Positions 44,266 through 50,398 of a stretch of DNA of 50,398 bases are shown here, piece by piece. Each line of letters opens with the position of its first letter. Position 1 is the first letter of the stretch. A model generated the notes under the pieces. The model saw only the letters and a list, made by a program, of their open reading frames with translations. It was not told where the DNA came from and did no database searches. This DNA comes from an uncultured Clostridium sp. (GTDB lineage Bacteria > Bacillota > Clostridia > TANB77 > CAG-508), in contig CABVAF010000007.1 of the NCBI GenBank assembly GCA_902496295.1, forward strand, positions 1 through 50,398. The letters are read 5' to 3'. Made by a program: the position numbers and the translations under genes.

Positions 44266-44294
44266 ATTATATATTAACGCTCTGCTACTGTCAA
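44266..44294 (-). promoter_or_regulatory. Promoter of the NatAB-like operon
   Basis: TTGACA (44289-44294), 17 bases, TATAAT (44266-44271) on the minus strand, a perfect match to consensus, about 30 bases before the ATG. It starts only about five bases after the pilin relic. Confidence 0.82.
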
Positions 44295-44299
44295 TATGA

Positions 44300-44366
44300 C
44301 TATAACGCAAGAATTAAAAACAATATAATTGTTACAACAAATGCAATTAATGTTGTCCTTTTTTTA
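44300..44366 (-). pseudogene. Relic of a pilin-like gene N-terminus
   Basis: The minus strand reads K-K-G, then (after a one-base disturbance) T-L-I-A-F-V-V-T-I-I-L-F-L-I-L-A and a TAG stop at 44300-44302. This is the prepilin-like signal of the family found at 2836, 10172, 30866 and 32563, cut off within the hydrophobic segment. The remainder of the gene is missing. It is too short to be functional. Confidence 0.65.
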
Positions 44367-44434
44367 TCTTACTTTATATCGTTTTATTATATTTACAATT
44401 AGAGTAAAAATAAAAGCATCTTTATTATATATTT

Positions 44435-44872
44435 TTATATATTAAAGATACTTTTTATTTTACTAATAATTCTTTTAAAAAACGGAGTTTTATATTCTAT
44501 TAGCGAAGTTTGTTTTCCTACAGCATTTTCTGTATTACGTTTCTTAAAAACATTTTCAGGGTCATATTTATCCCTAAGTTCTTGTTGATACCTAGTTTCA
44601 TTACTATTTAATATTTGTTTTAGTTCGTCCTTTTCTTCATCACTTTCACACCAATAGTTTAAATGTAACAAAGCAATTATTGCTAATGTTTCTTTTTTTA
44701 TGTTTTGTTCATCTAGTGGAATATCTTCTACATACTGAGGTGTATAATTAATATCCCTCTTTTCTTTTAACATATTAAATAAACTATTAGGTAATTTATT
44801 AATATATTCAATTCCTAATAAGTTTAAAACTTGATATACTTCTGAATAAACCTCTTTAGTTTCTACATTCAT
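44435..44872 (-). CDS. Unknown protein, 145 aa, last gene of a five-gene operon
   Basis: Not assigned to a named family. The central part (TLAIIALLHLNYWCESDEEKDELKQIL) and following YQQELRDKYDPENVFKK look like a conserved helical core that I associate with unannotated clostridial proteins. There is no membrane segment or signal peptide; the C-terminus is basic (FKRIISKIKSIFNI) and could be amphipathic. It overlaps the 345-residue gene by four bases, so the two are translated together. If the larger protein is a toxin-like enzyme, a protective or adaptor role would be possible, but there is no direct support. Confidence 0.65.
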   Translation of the reverse strand: MNVETKEVYSEVYQVLNLLGIEYINKLPNSLFNMLKEKRDINYTPQYVEDIPLDEQNIKKETLAIIALLHLNYWCESDEEKDELKQILNSNETRYQQELRDKYDPENVFKKRNTENAVGKQTSLIEYKTPFFKRIISKIKSIFNI

Positions 44873-45906
44873 ATCTCTTTTCCTTCATATTCTTTTTCTG
44901 GTTGTTTAGTTCCTTCTCTTAATGTTTCTTTAGCTCTGTTTAAATCTGATAGTTTTACATCTCTATATGATTCTAACAATATTCTTCTTTTTTTATTTCC
45001 TGTTATTTGTGTTGCCTGCTGCTTTTCATCTCTTTTTCTTTCAACATATCCTAATGCTTGCGTTGCGGAGTCATCTTGTTTTATTTGAACAGAACTTCTA
45101 CTTAAGCTTTCTGCCAATTGGCTATTAACTCCTCTTTCTAAAATATTACTTCTTATTCCTGCTTTTATTTTATCCGAAATTTCCTGTTGCTCTTTTTTAC
45201 TCATTTTTTCTAATGTTTGTATATCCCCAGATACTACTGCATCACTTATATCTTTATACTTTCCATGTAATTTGCCTTCAATAACTTTAAAGAATTCATC
45301 TTTTTGTTCTTCTGATAAAAATTTATAGTAATTTGGATTTCTTATAAAACTTACGCCATCATTACTACTAGTATAATACCCCAATATAAATTCAGCTGGA
45401 ACTTTTCCTTTCGAGTCTTCTTGCGAGCATACTGTGTCTAAAACGCAAGAGGTTCTAAAATCATTTCCATGGCATTCTGTATCATATGGAGGGAAACCTA
45501 GATAAATTTGCTTTCCTTGACTATTTGAAATTGTTGATGGCACAAGAACAACTACATTTTGTTTAGTTTCCCCTTGCTTTCCATAAGAATATTGCATCAT
45601 TAGCTTTTTTAAATGTTCTTTATCAATTTTAGTATGGGTGCCAAACGAACTAACAGTTGAAAGCACTTTTTTTCTTTCTTCTATTTCTAGTCCATTTTCC
45701 ATAATATTACCCAAAATATCTTCTATGTTTTCACCTTGTGTCGAATGTAATCCTACTCCATAACTTTCATTTTCCATAATGTTATTTATATATTCAAACA
45801 TTTCTTCTATACTATCTTTTTGTTCTGTAGGTTGTCCACTTCTATTATCTTGAGCAGAAACTTCTTCTTGTTTTATTTCTGAAAAATCAAAAACAATTTT
45901 TCTCAT
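44869..45906 (-). CDS. Unknown protein, 345 aa, with faint ADP-ribosyltransferase-like motifs
   Basis: Residues 49-74 read YGVGLHSTQGENIEDILGN, then IMENGLEI. This recalls the PARP/ADP-ribosyltransferase pattern, in which a histidine in L-H-G-T is followed by I-L-x-x-G-L. Further on are IYLGFPPYDTECHG and PAEFILGYYTSS with SFIRNPNYY, which could supply the later strands. I cannot see a certain catalytic glutamate, so this is only a hypothesis. The rest is a polar helical tail ending KQPEKEYEGKEI. No signal peptide or membrane segment. It sits between a coiled-coil gene and a 145-residue gene. Confidence 0.6.
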   Translation of the reverse strand: MRKIVFDFSEIKQEEVSAQDNRSGQPTEQKDSIEEMFEYINNIMENESYGVGLHSTQGENIEDILGNIMENGLEIEERKKVLSTVSSFGTHTKIDKEHLKKLMMQYSYGKQGETKQNVVVLVPSTISNSQGKQIYLGFPPYDTECHGNDFRTSCVLDTVCSQEDSKGKVPAEFILGYYTSSNDGVSFIRNPNYYKFLSEEQKDEFFKVIEGKLHGKYKDISDAVVSGDIQTLEKMSKKEQQEISDKIKAGIRSNILERGVNSQLAESLSRSSVQIKQDDSATQALGYVERKRDEKQQATQITGNKKRRILLESYRDVKLSDLNRAKETLREGTKQPEKEYEGKEI

Positions 45907-45935
45907 TTTTTCTCCATTCTAAATTATAAAATTGT

Positions 45936-46712
45936 TTAGTTAGACATCATTTGTTTATAATTTATTAATATTGCTTCTTTTACTTCTTTCATCTGCTTTA
46001 TAATTCCTTTTAATGTCGCAGCTGCATTTAAAACTTTTATATTATTTTTAGACTTAATATTTTTTACATATTCGTCTTCATAATTTTTCAAAAAATTTTT
46101 AAATTTAGTTTTTCCCGATATTTTATTAGAAATCGTTCTTATTATTTTTGAAAATATATTATCTTCATATAATTGCAATTGATATGCATTACTTGTAAAT
46201 ACCTCATTTATATCTATTTGTACATTATCTATACACCATTTTAATCTAGCTTTGCACTCATCAATAATAACTGCATAGTTTAACTTCTTTTGTGCACAAG
46301 CTAGTATAGCATTTTTTACTTTTTGCATTTCTTCATCAGTAAGTTTTTCATTATGTAGTTTTTCCGTTAAAGTTACTATGTTAGCCATAGCAATTTTTTG
46401 GTTATCAGTAGCATTTTGCATTATTTTAAACACATTAACATATAAATCGTCATATACATTAATTAATCTTTCCAATTGCTCTTTATATTTACTTATATTA
46501 TTTTCTATCTCTATTTCATATTTTTCACTTTTTTGATTATAAAATTTTAACTGTTGCTCAAAAAATTCTCTTATTTCATTAATTTTGCGCTCTTCTAAAT
46601 TTTCTACATTTTTTTGATATATTGCTAATTGTAACATAGAAATTTCATTATCTACAATTTCTAAATTTTGAATATTCTCATTCAATTTTTCAAATATTTG
46701 AATTTTATCCAT
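45936..46712 (-). CDS. Coiled-coil protein of unknown function, 258 aa
   Basis: Mostly alpha-helical and highly charged, with heptad-like stretches at residues 1-75 and 75-150 (EQQLKFYNQKSEKYEIEIE; KIAMANIVTLTEKL). There are three cysteines (CAQKK, IDECKARLKWC) around 140-160. The C-terminal 60 residues are basic and lysine-rich. No membrane segment or signal peptide. It is the third gene of the operon, with AGGAGAAATACT before the ATG and 17 bases after its neighbour. It probably forms part of a complex with the products around it. Confidence 0.65.
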   Translation of the reverse strand: MDKIQIFEKLNENIQNLEIVDNEISMLQLAIYQKNVENLEERKINEIREFFEQQLKFYNQKSEKYEIEIENNISKYKEQLERLINVYDDLYVNVFKIMQNATDNQKIAMANIVTLTEKLHNEKLTDEEMQKVKNAILACAQKKLNYAVIIDECKARLKWCIDNVQIDINEVFTSNAYQLQLYEDNIFSKIIRTISNKISGKTKFKNFLKNYEDEYVKNIKSKNNIKVLNAAATLKGIIKQMKEVKEAILINYKQMMSN

Positions 46713-46729
46713 AGTATTTCTCCTATAAA

Positions 46730-47152
46730 TTATCTAAAATAATTATCTACTTTATCTTGATACTTCTCACCTAATTTACCAATACCTTTATCTGCTTTGT
46801 TTAGTACTGGACTTAATATTTTATTGCTTGCAGTTCTTGTTACTGTATTTCCCATTTTTAATATATCGCCAATTTCATCTAAAATTCCCTTATCCTTTTT
46901 TAATAAAGTTTTATCTGCCATATATTTTAATCCTAATGTACTTATTAAGCCTACGCCTACTACAGGAATCATTACACTTGCAGCTAGTAGCCCTGCTCCT
47001 GTAACAATCTTTTGCATTTGTGGATTTCTTACCAGTGCATTTACAGTTTTTACTGCACCTTTTCCCGTTAATTCTACTCCCTTGCCTAAGCCTTTTAAGG
47101 TATACTTACCTGCAGTTTTTGCAAATCCTTTTATTCCCTTTTTTCCGTTCAT
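46730..47152 (-). CDS. Glycine-rich basic protein with a hydrophobic segment, 140 aa
   Basis: Not recognised. The first 45 residues are basic and glycine-rich with repeated short units (KTAGKYTLKGLGKGVELTGK). Residues about 48-75 form a hydrophobic stretch containing glycine-zipper spacing (GAGLLAASVMIPVVGVGLIS), so it may insert in a membrane or oligomerise. The remainder is polar and helical (NKADKGIGKLGEKYQDKVDN). Such a make-up occurs in small membrane-active and in phage or conjugation-type accessory proteins. AAGGAG lies before the ATG. It is the second gene of the operon. Confidence 0.6.
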   Translation of the reverse strand: MNGKKGIKGFAKTAGKYTLKGLGKGVELTGKGAVKTVNALVRNPQMQKIVTGAGLLAASVMIPVVGVGLISTLGLKYMADKTLLKKDKGILDEIGDILKMGNTVTRTASNKILSPVLNKADKGIGKLGEKYQDKVDNYFR

Positions 47153-47171
47153 CTTTTGACTCCTTTATTAT

Positions 47172-47339
47172 TTACTCTATTATTTTTGATAAATAATCAT
47201 TCTGCTTCTCTATAATTAGCTCTCTATTTCTTTCTAATTTTTCTAAGTACATATCCAATTCATTAATATTAATTTTATCAATATCTATGCTCATACCATC
47301 AACATGTATATTCCCATATTTGCCATCAATTTTAAACAT
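47172..47339 (-). CDS. Small acidic protein, 55 aa, first gene of the unknown operon
   Basis: A 55-residue frame (begins MFKIDGKYGNIHVDG, ends NDYLSKIIE) has GAGGAG eight bases before its ATG at 47337-47339 and is followed 19 bases later by the 140-residue gene. It has an N-terminal beta-like part and a C-terminal helix, is acidic, and has no membrane segment. The strong ribosome site and the operon position are the reasons for calling it real. The upstream DNA has a TATAAT box, on the minus strand, near 47376. Confidence 0.65.
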   Translation of the reverse strand: MFKIDGKYGNIHVDGMSIDIDKININELDMYLEKLERNRELIIEKQNDYLSKIIE

Positions 47340-47598
47340 TTTATTTTCTCCTCTTTTATTTAATTAAAAACATTATAGCATAACAAAATTAATTTTGATA
47401 TAAATTTTTAATTTTTTTACTTCCTTCCTAAATTAAATTTTGGTATAAAAAATTCATTGCTTAATGCTAATTTTTTTCATAAAGTAAAATTATATTTTTT
47501 ATTTTCTTCCATTCTACCATATCACGTTTAATTAGCAACTATTTTTAGGTGCATATTTGTTTAATTTTAAATTATAAAATTGTTGCGGGAGGGTAGGT

Positions 47599-47799
47599 AT
47601 GAATAGGTTAAAAATTCCAGAAAATCATAGTGGCGTAAGCAAAACATTACGTCTTCCTGAAAATGTTGTAGACGATGTTCAAAACTTAGCCAACTTAAAA
47701 AATTTATCATTTAATAGGACAATAATTACTTTGCTTGAGTTTAGCTTAAACAACTTAGAGGAAGAAGATAGATTAAAATTAGATAAAATGTGTAAATAA
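47599..47799 (+). CDS. Ribbon-helix-helix (Arc/CopG-type) DNA-binding protein, 66 aa
   Basis: The core SKTLRLPENVVDDVQNLANL followed by NLSFNRTIITLLEFSLNNL matches the beta-strand, helix, turn, helix pattern of the Arc/MetJ/CopG fold; the first strand residues (K-T-L-R-L) would contact DNA bases. Proteins of this size are often autoregulators or antitoxins. It is divergent from the five-gene unknown operon with about 260 bases between, which makes it a candidate regulator of that operon. CGGGAGGG lies before the ATG. No matching toxin gene lies immediately downstream. Confidence 0.75.
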   Translation: MNRLKIPENHSGVSKTLRLPENVVDDVQNLANLKNLSFNRTIITLLEFSLNNLEEEDRLKLDKMCK

Positions 47800-47847
47800 A
47801 CCAAGTTTAAAGTTATATTGGTTACATTAAATTTATTACATATTGGT

Positions 47848-47878
47848 AAAGAAGATATACTCTCAATATCTTCTTTTT
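47848..47878 (+). terminator. Intrinsic terminator, bidirectional
   Basis: AAAGAAGATAT and ATATCTTCTTT form an 11-bp stem with a seven-base loop and a following T-run, between the RHH gene and the convergent 90-residue gene. Confidence 0.78.
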
Positions 47879-47912
47879 ATTGTCAGTATTTTTTCTCTTA
47901 GACAGAAAGTTG

Positions 47913-48185
47913 TTATTCTTCTGAAATAATAATTACTGTATCATTATCTAAATATATTTTAATTTTGCTATCTTTTATTTCATATTTGTATACTTGATTT
48001 AAGTTTATAGTTAAATAAACTCCTTCTTTTTCATCCTGTACAGTTAATATATCATATTCCATTTTGTAGCTTAGGCAATTTACTAAAAATTTTGTAGATA
48101 TAAAACCTGTTTGACATATAACTATTTTCTTTCCATCTTTTCTTTTTAATTCATTTAATATATTTTCTTTTATATTGTCTTGCAT
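47913..48185 (-). CDS. Small protein of unknown function, 90 aa
   Basis: Not recognised. The start is the ATG at 48183-48185 with GGAG eight bases before it; an in-frame GTG three codons earlier is less likely. The protein opens with a helix (MQDNIKENILNELKRKDGKK) and then alternates hydrophobic and polar residues in beta-like strands (YDILTVQDEKEGVYLTINL; KIKIYLDNDTVIII), so a small alpha/beta or beta-barrel fold is likely. No signal peptide. It is monocistronic, between two terminators. Confidence 0.6.
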   Translation of the reverse strand: MQDNIKENILNELKRKDGKKIVICQTGFISTKFLVNCLSYKMEYDILTVQDEKEGVYLTINLNQVYKYEIKDSKIKIYLDNDTVIIISEE

Positions 48186-48252
48186 ATGTTTCACTCCAAT
48201 CTTTTTTTATTATTTCTTATTTTTTTAACTTTATGCAAAACTGTTTTTTAAT

Positions 48253-48306
48253 AAAAAAAGCTATATCAATTTTTACTAAATAGTAATTGTATTGATATAA
48301 CTTTTT
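48253..48306 (-). terminator. Intrinsic terminator after the Rpn-type nuclease gene
   Basis: AAAAAG-TATATCAAT and ATTGATATA-CTTTTT form a long imperfect stem extended by ACTA/TAGT around a small loop. It lies about 35 bases after the nuclease stop. Confidence 0.75.
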
Positions 48307-48342
48307 GTTTATTTTTTTGCTACATTTTATTTATATTAATTT

Positions 48343-49257
48343 TTATTTTTTCATTTCTTGCTTAATTTCTTTTATCTCAGTTTCTGCTAATCCTGTTGCT
48401 TTTATAATAGTCTCTATTGATACATTTTCTTTAAGTAAATTCTTAGCTATTTCTATTTTTTCTTCTTTTTTGCCTTCAATTTTACCTTTTTTCTCTCCTT
48501 CTATTAATCCATCTTCTCTTGCATCTTCTTCTATTTGTTTCATATCCATTCTTAATAGCTTTTCTTTTAGTAATTGCCTTCTTAGGATTTCGTCTTGGCT
48601 TAATCTATTTAGTTCATTTTTTGCTTCTTTTATTTCTTCATTCTTTTCCATTATCTTTTCTACCTCCACTCCTTCTGGATTATCCAAAAACATCATCCAT
48701 TGTAGCATTCCATTTTCTTTATTCTCCTCATACTCTTTCTTTGCCTTGGATAATTCTATTATAACTAGCTGGAAGTAATCTGTCAAAATCATATTTTTAT
48801 ACTTTTCCTCTATTATTCTCCATTTTGTGCATGCTTCCTTTATTTCTCTTAGTCGCTCTATATTTTCATTTACTATTATTATACTTATTGTTTTCCTTAG
48901 TTTTTTATATTCGTCTCCTGTCTCTAAATTTGCTGTATATATTTTCGCCCAATAATATAAAAATCTCTCTAACATTTTCTTATGTGTTGCCATCTGCACT
49001 TCTATATTACATTCTATATTTCCATCTATTACTGCTCTTAAATCTAGTCTTCCATTTTTATCTCTTGTATTATCATTTAATAAATCTTTACTTCTATCTA
49101 AGTCTATCTTATTTATTTTTATCTTTAGTATGTTCTCTATCAGAGATTTTGTTATACTCTCCTTCCCTCTCGTAAATAGTGTTTGAAATACTATGTCGTT
49201 TTTTGGTAGTAATATGTCCTTCATATTTATACCTTCTTTTGTTGTGTTTTCTGCCAT
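48343..49257 (-). CDS. Rpn family recombination-promoting nuclease / PD-(D/E)XK transposase-like protein
   Basis: The N-terminal motif LPKNDIVFQTLFTRG, the nuclease core with RLDLRA and IECNIEVQM (D...E-x-Q of the PD-(D/E)XK fold) and the YWAKIYTANLETGDEY segment are typical of this family, annotated either as Rpn nuclease or as 'putative transposase'. Residues about 200-270 are charged helix, and the C-terminus (AKNLLKENVSIETIIKATGL...) recurs in the relic at 24863. The start at 49257 follows AGGAG at seven bases; a second possible ATG is eleven codons later. Function in DNA cleavage is likely, mobility uncertain; no terminal repeats were found around it. Confidence 0.82.
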   Translation of the reverse strand: MAENTTKEGINMKDILLPKNDIVFQTLFTRGKESITKSLIENILKIKINKIDLDRSKDLLNDNTRDKNGRLDLRAVIDGNIECNIEVQMATHKKMLERFLYYWAKIYTANLETGDEYKKLRKTISIIIVNENIERLREIKEACTKWRIIEEKYKNMILTDYFQLVIIELSKAKKEYEENKENGMLQWMMFLDNPEGVEVEKIMEKNEEIKEAKNELNRLSQDEILRRQLLKEKLLRMDMKQIEEDAREDGLIEGEKKGKIEGKKEEKIEIAKNLLKENVSIETIIKATGLAETEIKEIKQEMKK

Positions 49258-49814
49258 TAGCATGCTCCTTCCTTTTTCTATATTTATTACTAGACAAAAA
49301 ACTTCTTTTTTACTTATATTTTAATATTATGTACAACATTAGCCCCTTTAAATTCTATATATTTTTTTACATTTTAACTGCTTATATTACTACATTTGTT
49401 TTATCTTTTAATTTATTTAAAATAATGTATTGGGAAATTTTTAGATAAATTTAGATAACATTGGATATTAATTATTTTTGATTATTAATTTCATTTTTTA
49501 CTTTAAATATCTGATTTTAAATTATAAACTTAATTTTTTTCGGATTTAACTTTTGGATAAAAATAATTTAGATACAAATATTTTGAACCTTTTGAAATTA
49601 ACTTTTAAAATAAAATTGTTTTAAATTATTTAATATACTAAAAAACATATTGTAAATAAAAATTTTTCTGACTAGAAATATATTTTATTATATCTACTAC
49701 TTCTATATTTTTCAACAATATTCGTATGCCTTTTTTCGACAAAAAGTAGTAAGTTAATAAAAAAATAAGACTTTATAGATTTTGTATAATAAGACTTCAT
49801 ATATTTTACATATA
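49258..49814. other. AT-rich intergenic region without a recognisable gene
   Basis: From the Rpn start to the terminator at 49815 the sequence is extremely AT-rich. Short open frames exist (for example 49179-49448 plus strand) but they are low-complexity and lack a ribosome site. The promoter of the Rpn gene must lie in the first 150 bases but no clear pair of boxes is seen. Confidence 0.5.
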
Positions 49815-49853
49815 GAAAATGGTATGATAATTTTTTCTTATCATACCATTTTC
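49815..49853 (-). terminator. Intrinsic terminator
   Basis: GAAAATGGTATGATAA and TTATCATACCATTTTC form a perfect 16-bp stem with a seven-base loop rich in T. It is about 225 bases after the stop of the truncated pilin-like gene, which it probably ends; it may also protect the Rpn gene. Confidence 0.85.
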
Positions 49854-50070
49854 TATATTTCTAATATATTCTTTTATGAATTATTTATATAATTACTTTT
49901 CCACATTTTGCTATTTTTTTGAATTAGTGTTTTCCATAAGCAAAATTGAAGCGAGGCTCTATTTTGCGTTTTAAACCATTTTGTCACACTTTAGAATAAT
50001 CGCAGTCTCTTTGTTGTCTTTTTGACAGTTTTTAGTACCTTCCTGTGCCATTTAGAGGTATATATTTGGT
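49854..50070. other. GC-richer 3' flank of the pilin-like gene, no gene seen
   Basis: From about 49930 the DNA becomes less AT-rich than the preceding intergenic region, merging into the GC-rich pilin-like end. A 7-bp stem (GCAAAAT, 49940-49946, with ATTTTGC, 49961-49967) and a second copy of GTCACACT (near 49982 and at 50072) are visible. I searched it by eye for a copy of the gene's last 150 bases and found none. Confidence 0.5.
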
Positions 50071-50090
50071 GGTCACACTAAAGTGCGACC
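50071..50090 (-). repeat. 8-bp stem, 4-base loop hairpin over the stop codon of the pilin-like gene
   Basis: The plus strand reads GGTCACACTAAAGTGCGACC. The outer eight bases pair on each side with one non-Watson-Crick position (G-T on the coding strand), leaving a four-base loop that contains the TAG stop. The size matches the hairpin found just downstream of variable regions in diversity-generating retroelement targets. It could also be a plain stem without function; its T-run is absent, so it is not a terminator. Confidence 0.6.
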
Positions 50091-50398
50091 AAGACCGGAC
50101 GGAACGAAACGTTGTAGCCGTAATTACCATGAGCATAGTCGAAAGCGAACACGCCGGCATAAGAACCATTGCTGTAACCGCCCCCGCGTATGAAGAAAGG
50201 ATTAGTCGAGTAAGGAAATCTAGAGTAATCGGCGTACCACGACTGTGAACTCGAATCTCCACTTGCGTTATATGTTCCGCTCGAGGTCTCATATACCGCA
50301 TCTCCGTACTTGCTCGCATTTGCGTTATAGTTCGCTAGCCTCGTATCTCCACTTCCCATCGTATACACATTCTTCGTTTTTGCATCTCCATTTACTAA
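50078..50398 (-). CDS. Pilin-like/FGE-type protein, 3' part only, with GC-rich variable end
   Basis: The frame is open to the window edge; its 5' part lies outside. The visible 106 codons match the paralogue ending at 29388: LVNGDAK-KNVYTMGSGDT, NYN-NASKYGDAVYETSS and DYS-FP lead into FIRGGGYSNGSYAGVFAFDY and SFRPVLVAL. A five-residue insertion (GTYNASGDSSSQ region) distinguishes it before the tryptophan. The last 153 bases are far richer in GC than the genome and hold most of the substitutions, chiefly in codon positions 1 and 2. The fold is likely FGE/C-type-lectin-like, with the variable residues at the ligand-facing end. A hairpin covers the stop codon. Confidence 0.75.
   Translation of the reverse strand, partial: LVNGDAKTKNVYTMGSGDTRLANYNANASKYGDAVYETSSGTYNASGDSSSQSWYADYSRFPYSTNPFFIRGGGYSNGSYAGVFAFDYAHGNYGYNVSFRPVLVAL

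Noticed and set aside
47599..48185. Toxin-antitoxin pair formed by the RHH protein and the 90-residue protein
   Set aside because: The genes are convergent with a terminator between them, unlike a typical toxin-antitoxin operon, and the 90-residue protein does not resemble a known toxin.
49854..50077. Template repeat or reverse transcriptase of a DGR next to the truncated pilin-like gene
   Set aside because: No frame on either strand encodes a reverse transcriptase and no second copy of the variable end is visible in this flank or elsewhere in the window.

Overview
The window looks like a chromosomal segment of an AT-rich, spore-forming member of the Clostridia, probably an uncultured gut-type lineage. 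The evidence is roughly 30% GC by eye, strong AGGAGG ribosome binding sites, spoIIM, and single copies of mutS, miaB, thrS, pgi, xerD, metK, coaE, ispG and ispH. The species cannot be named from this sequence. Most genes lie on the minus strand, so the text below follows transcription from high to low coordinates where that helps.

Layout. At the left edge is a partial tRNA-Leu(CAA) with its promoter, a small GC-richer orphan gene, and a manganese-type inorganic pyrophosphatase. Next come a damaged pilin-like gene and alr, then an overlapping miaB-mutS pair. From about 8.3 to 10.2 kb lies a pilin-like gene with fibronectin-type repeats, split by one frameshift. From 10.4 to 18.1 kb there is a pgi-thrS-(768-residue unknown)-nucleoside kinase-RNHCP run. 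From 18.3 to 24.2 kb there are xerD, spoIIM, an endonuclease Q-like gene, two small unknowns, coaE and tmcAL, with rnhA divergent. From 24.8 to 28.7 kb there are a CmpB-like membrane protein with an 11-residue repeat tail, metK, a TVP38/TMEM64 protein and a Nudix hydrolase. From 28.7 to 32.6 kb there are a small membrane protein and two large pilin-like proteins. From 32.8 to 39.7 kb there are a TetR-controlled heterodimeric ABC exporter, ispH and ispG. From 39.9 to 44.2 kb there are a radical-SAM/TIGR03915 DNA-metabolism pair and a NatAB-like ABC system. From 44.4 to 49.3 kb there is a five-gene operon of unknown function, a ribbon-helix-helix regulator, a small unknown and an Rpn-type nuclease. 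The right edge enters another pilin-like gene.

The most unusual theme is a dispersed family of pilin-like proteins. Each has a prepilin-like N-terminus (K-G-I-T-L-I-A-L) and most have a formylglycine-generating-enzyme or C-type-lectin-like C-terminus. There are five genes plus one relic, each sitting alone between housekeeping operons. In two of them (ends at 29388 and 50078) the last 153 bases are GC-rich and equal in length. They differ mostly at codon positions 1 and 2 while keeping the third base, and the 50078 copy has an 8-bp stem with a 4-base loop spanning its stop codon. This resembles the variable region of a diversity-generating retroelement (DGR) target. No reverse transcriptase or template repeat lies in the window, so if the idea is right the machinery acts from elsewhere. 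This is an inference from two sequences.

Other regions worth attention are the five-gene unknown operon at 44.4-47.3 kb, whose 345-residue member has a faintly ADP-ribosyltransferase-like motif; the tetR promoter with its overlapping palindrome; and several gene relics showing past turnover.
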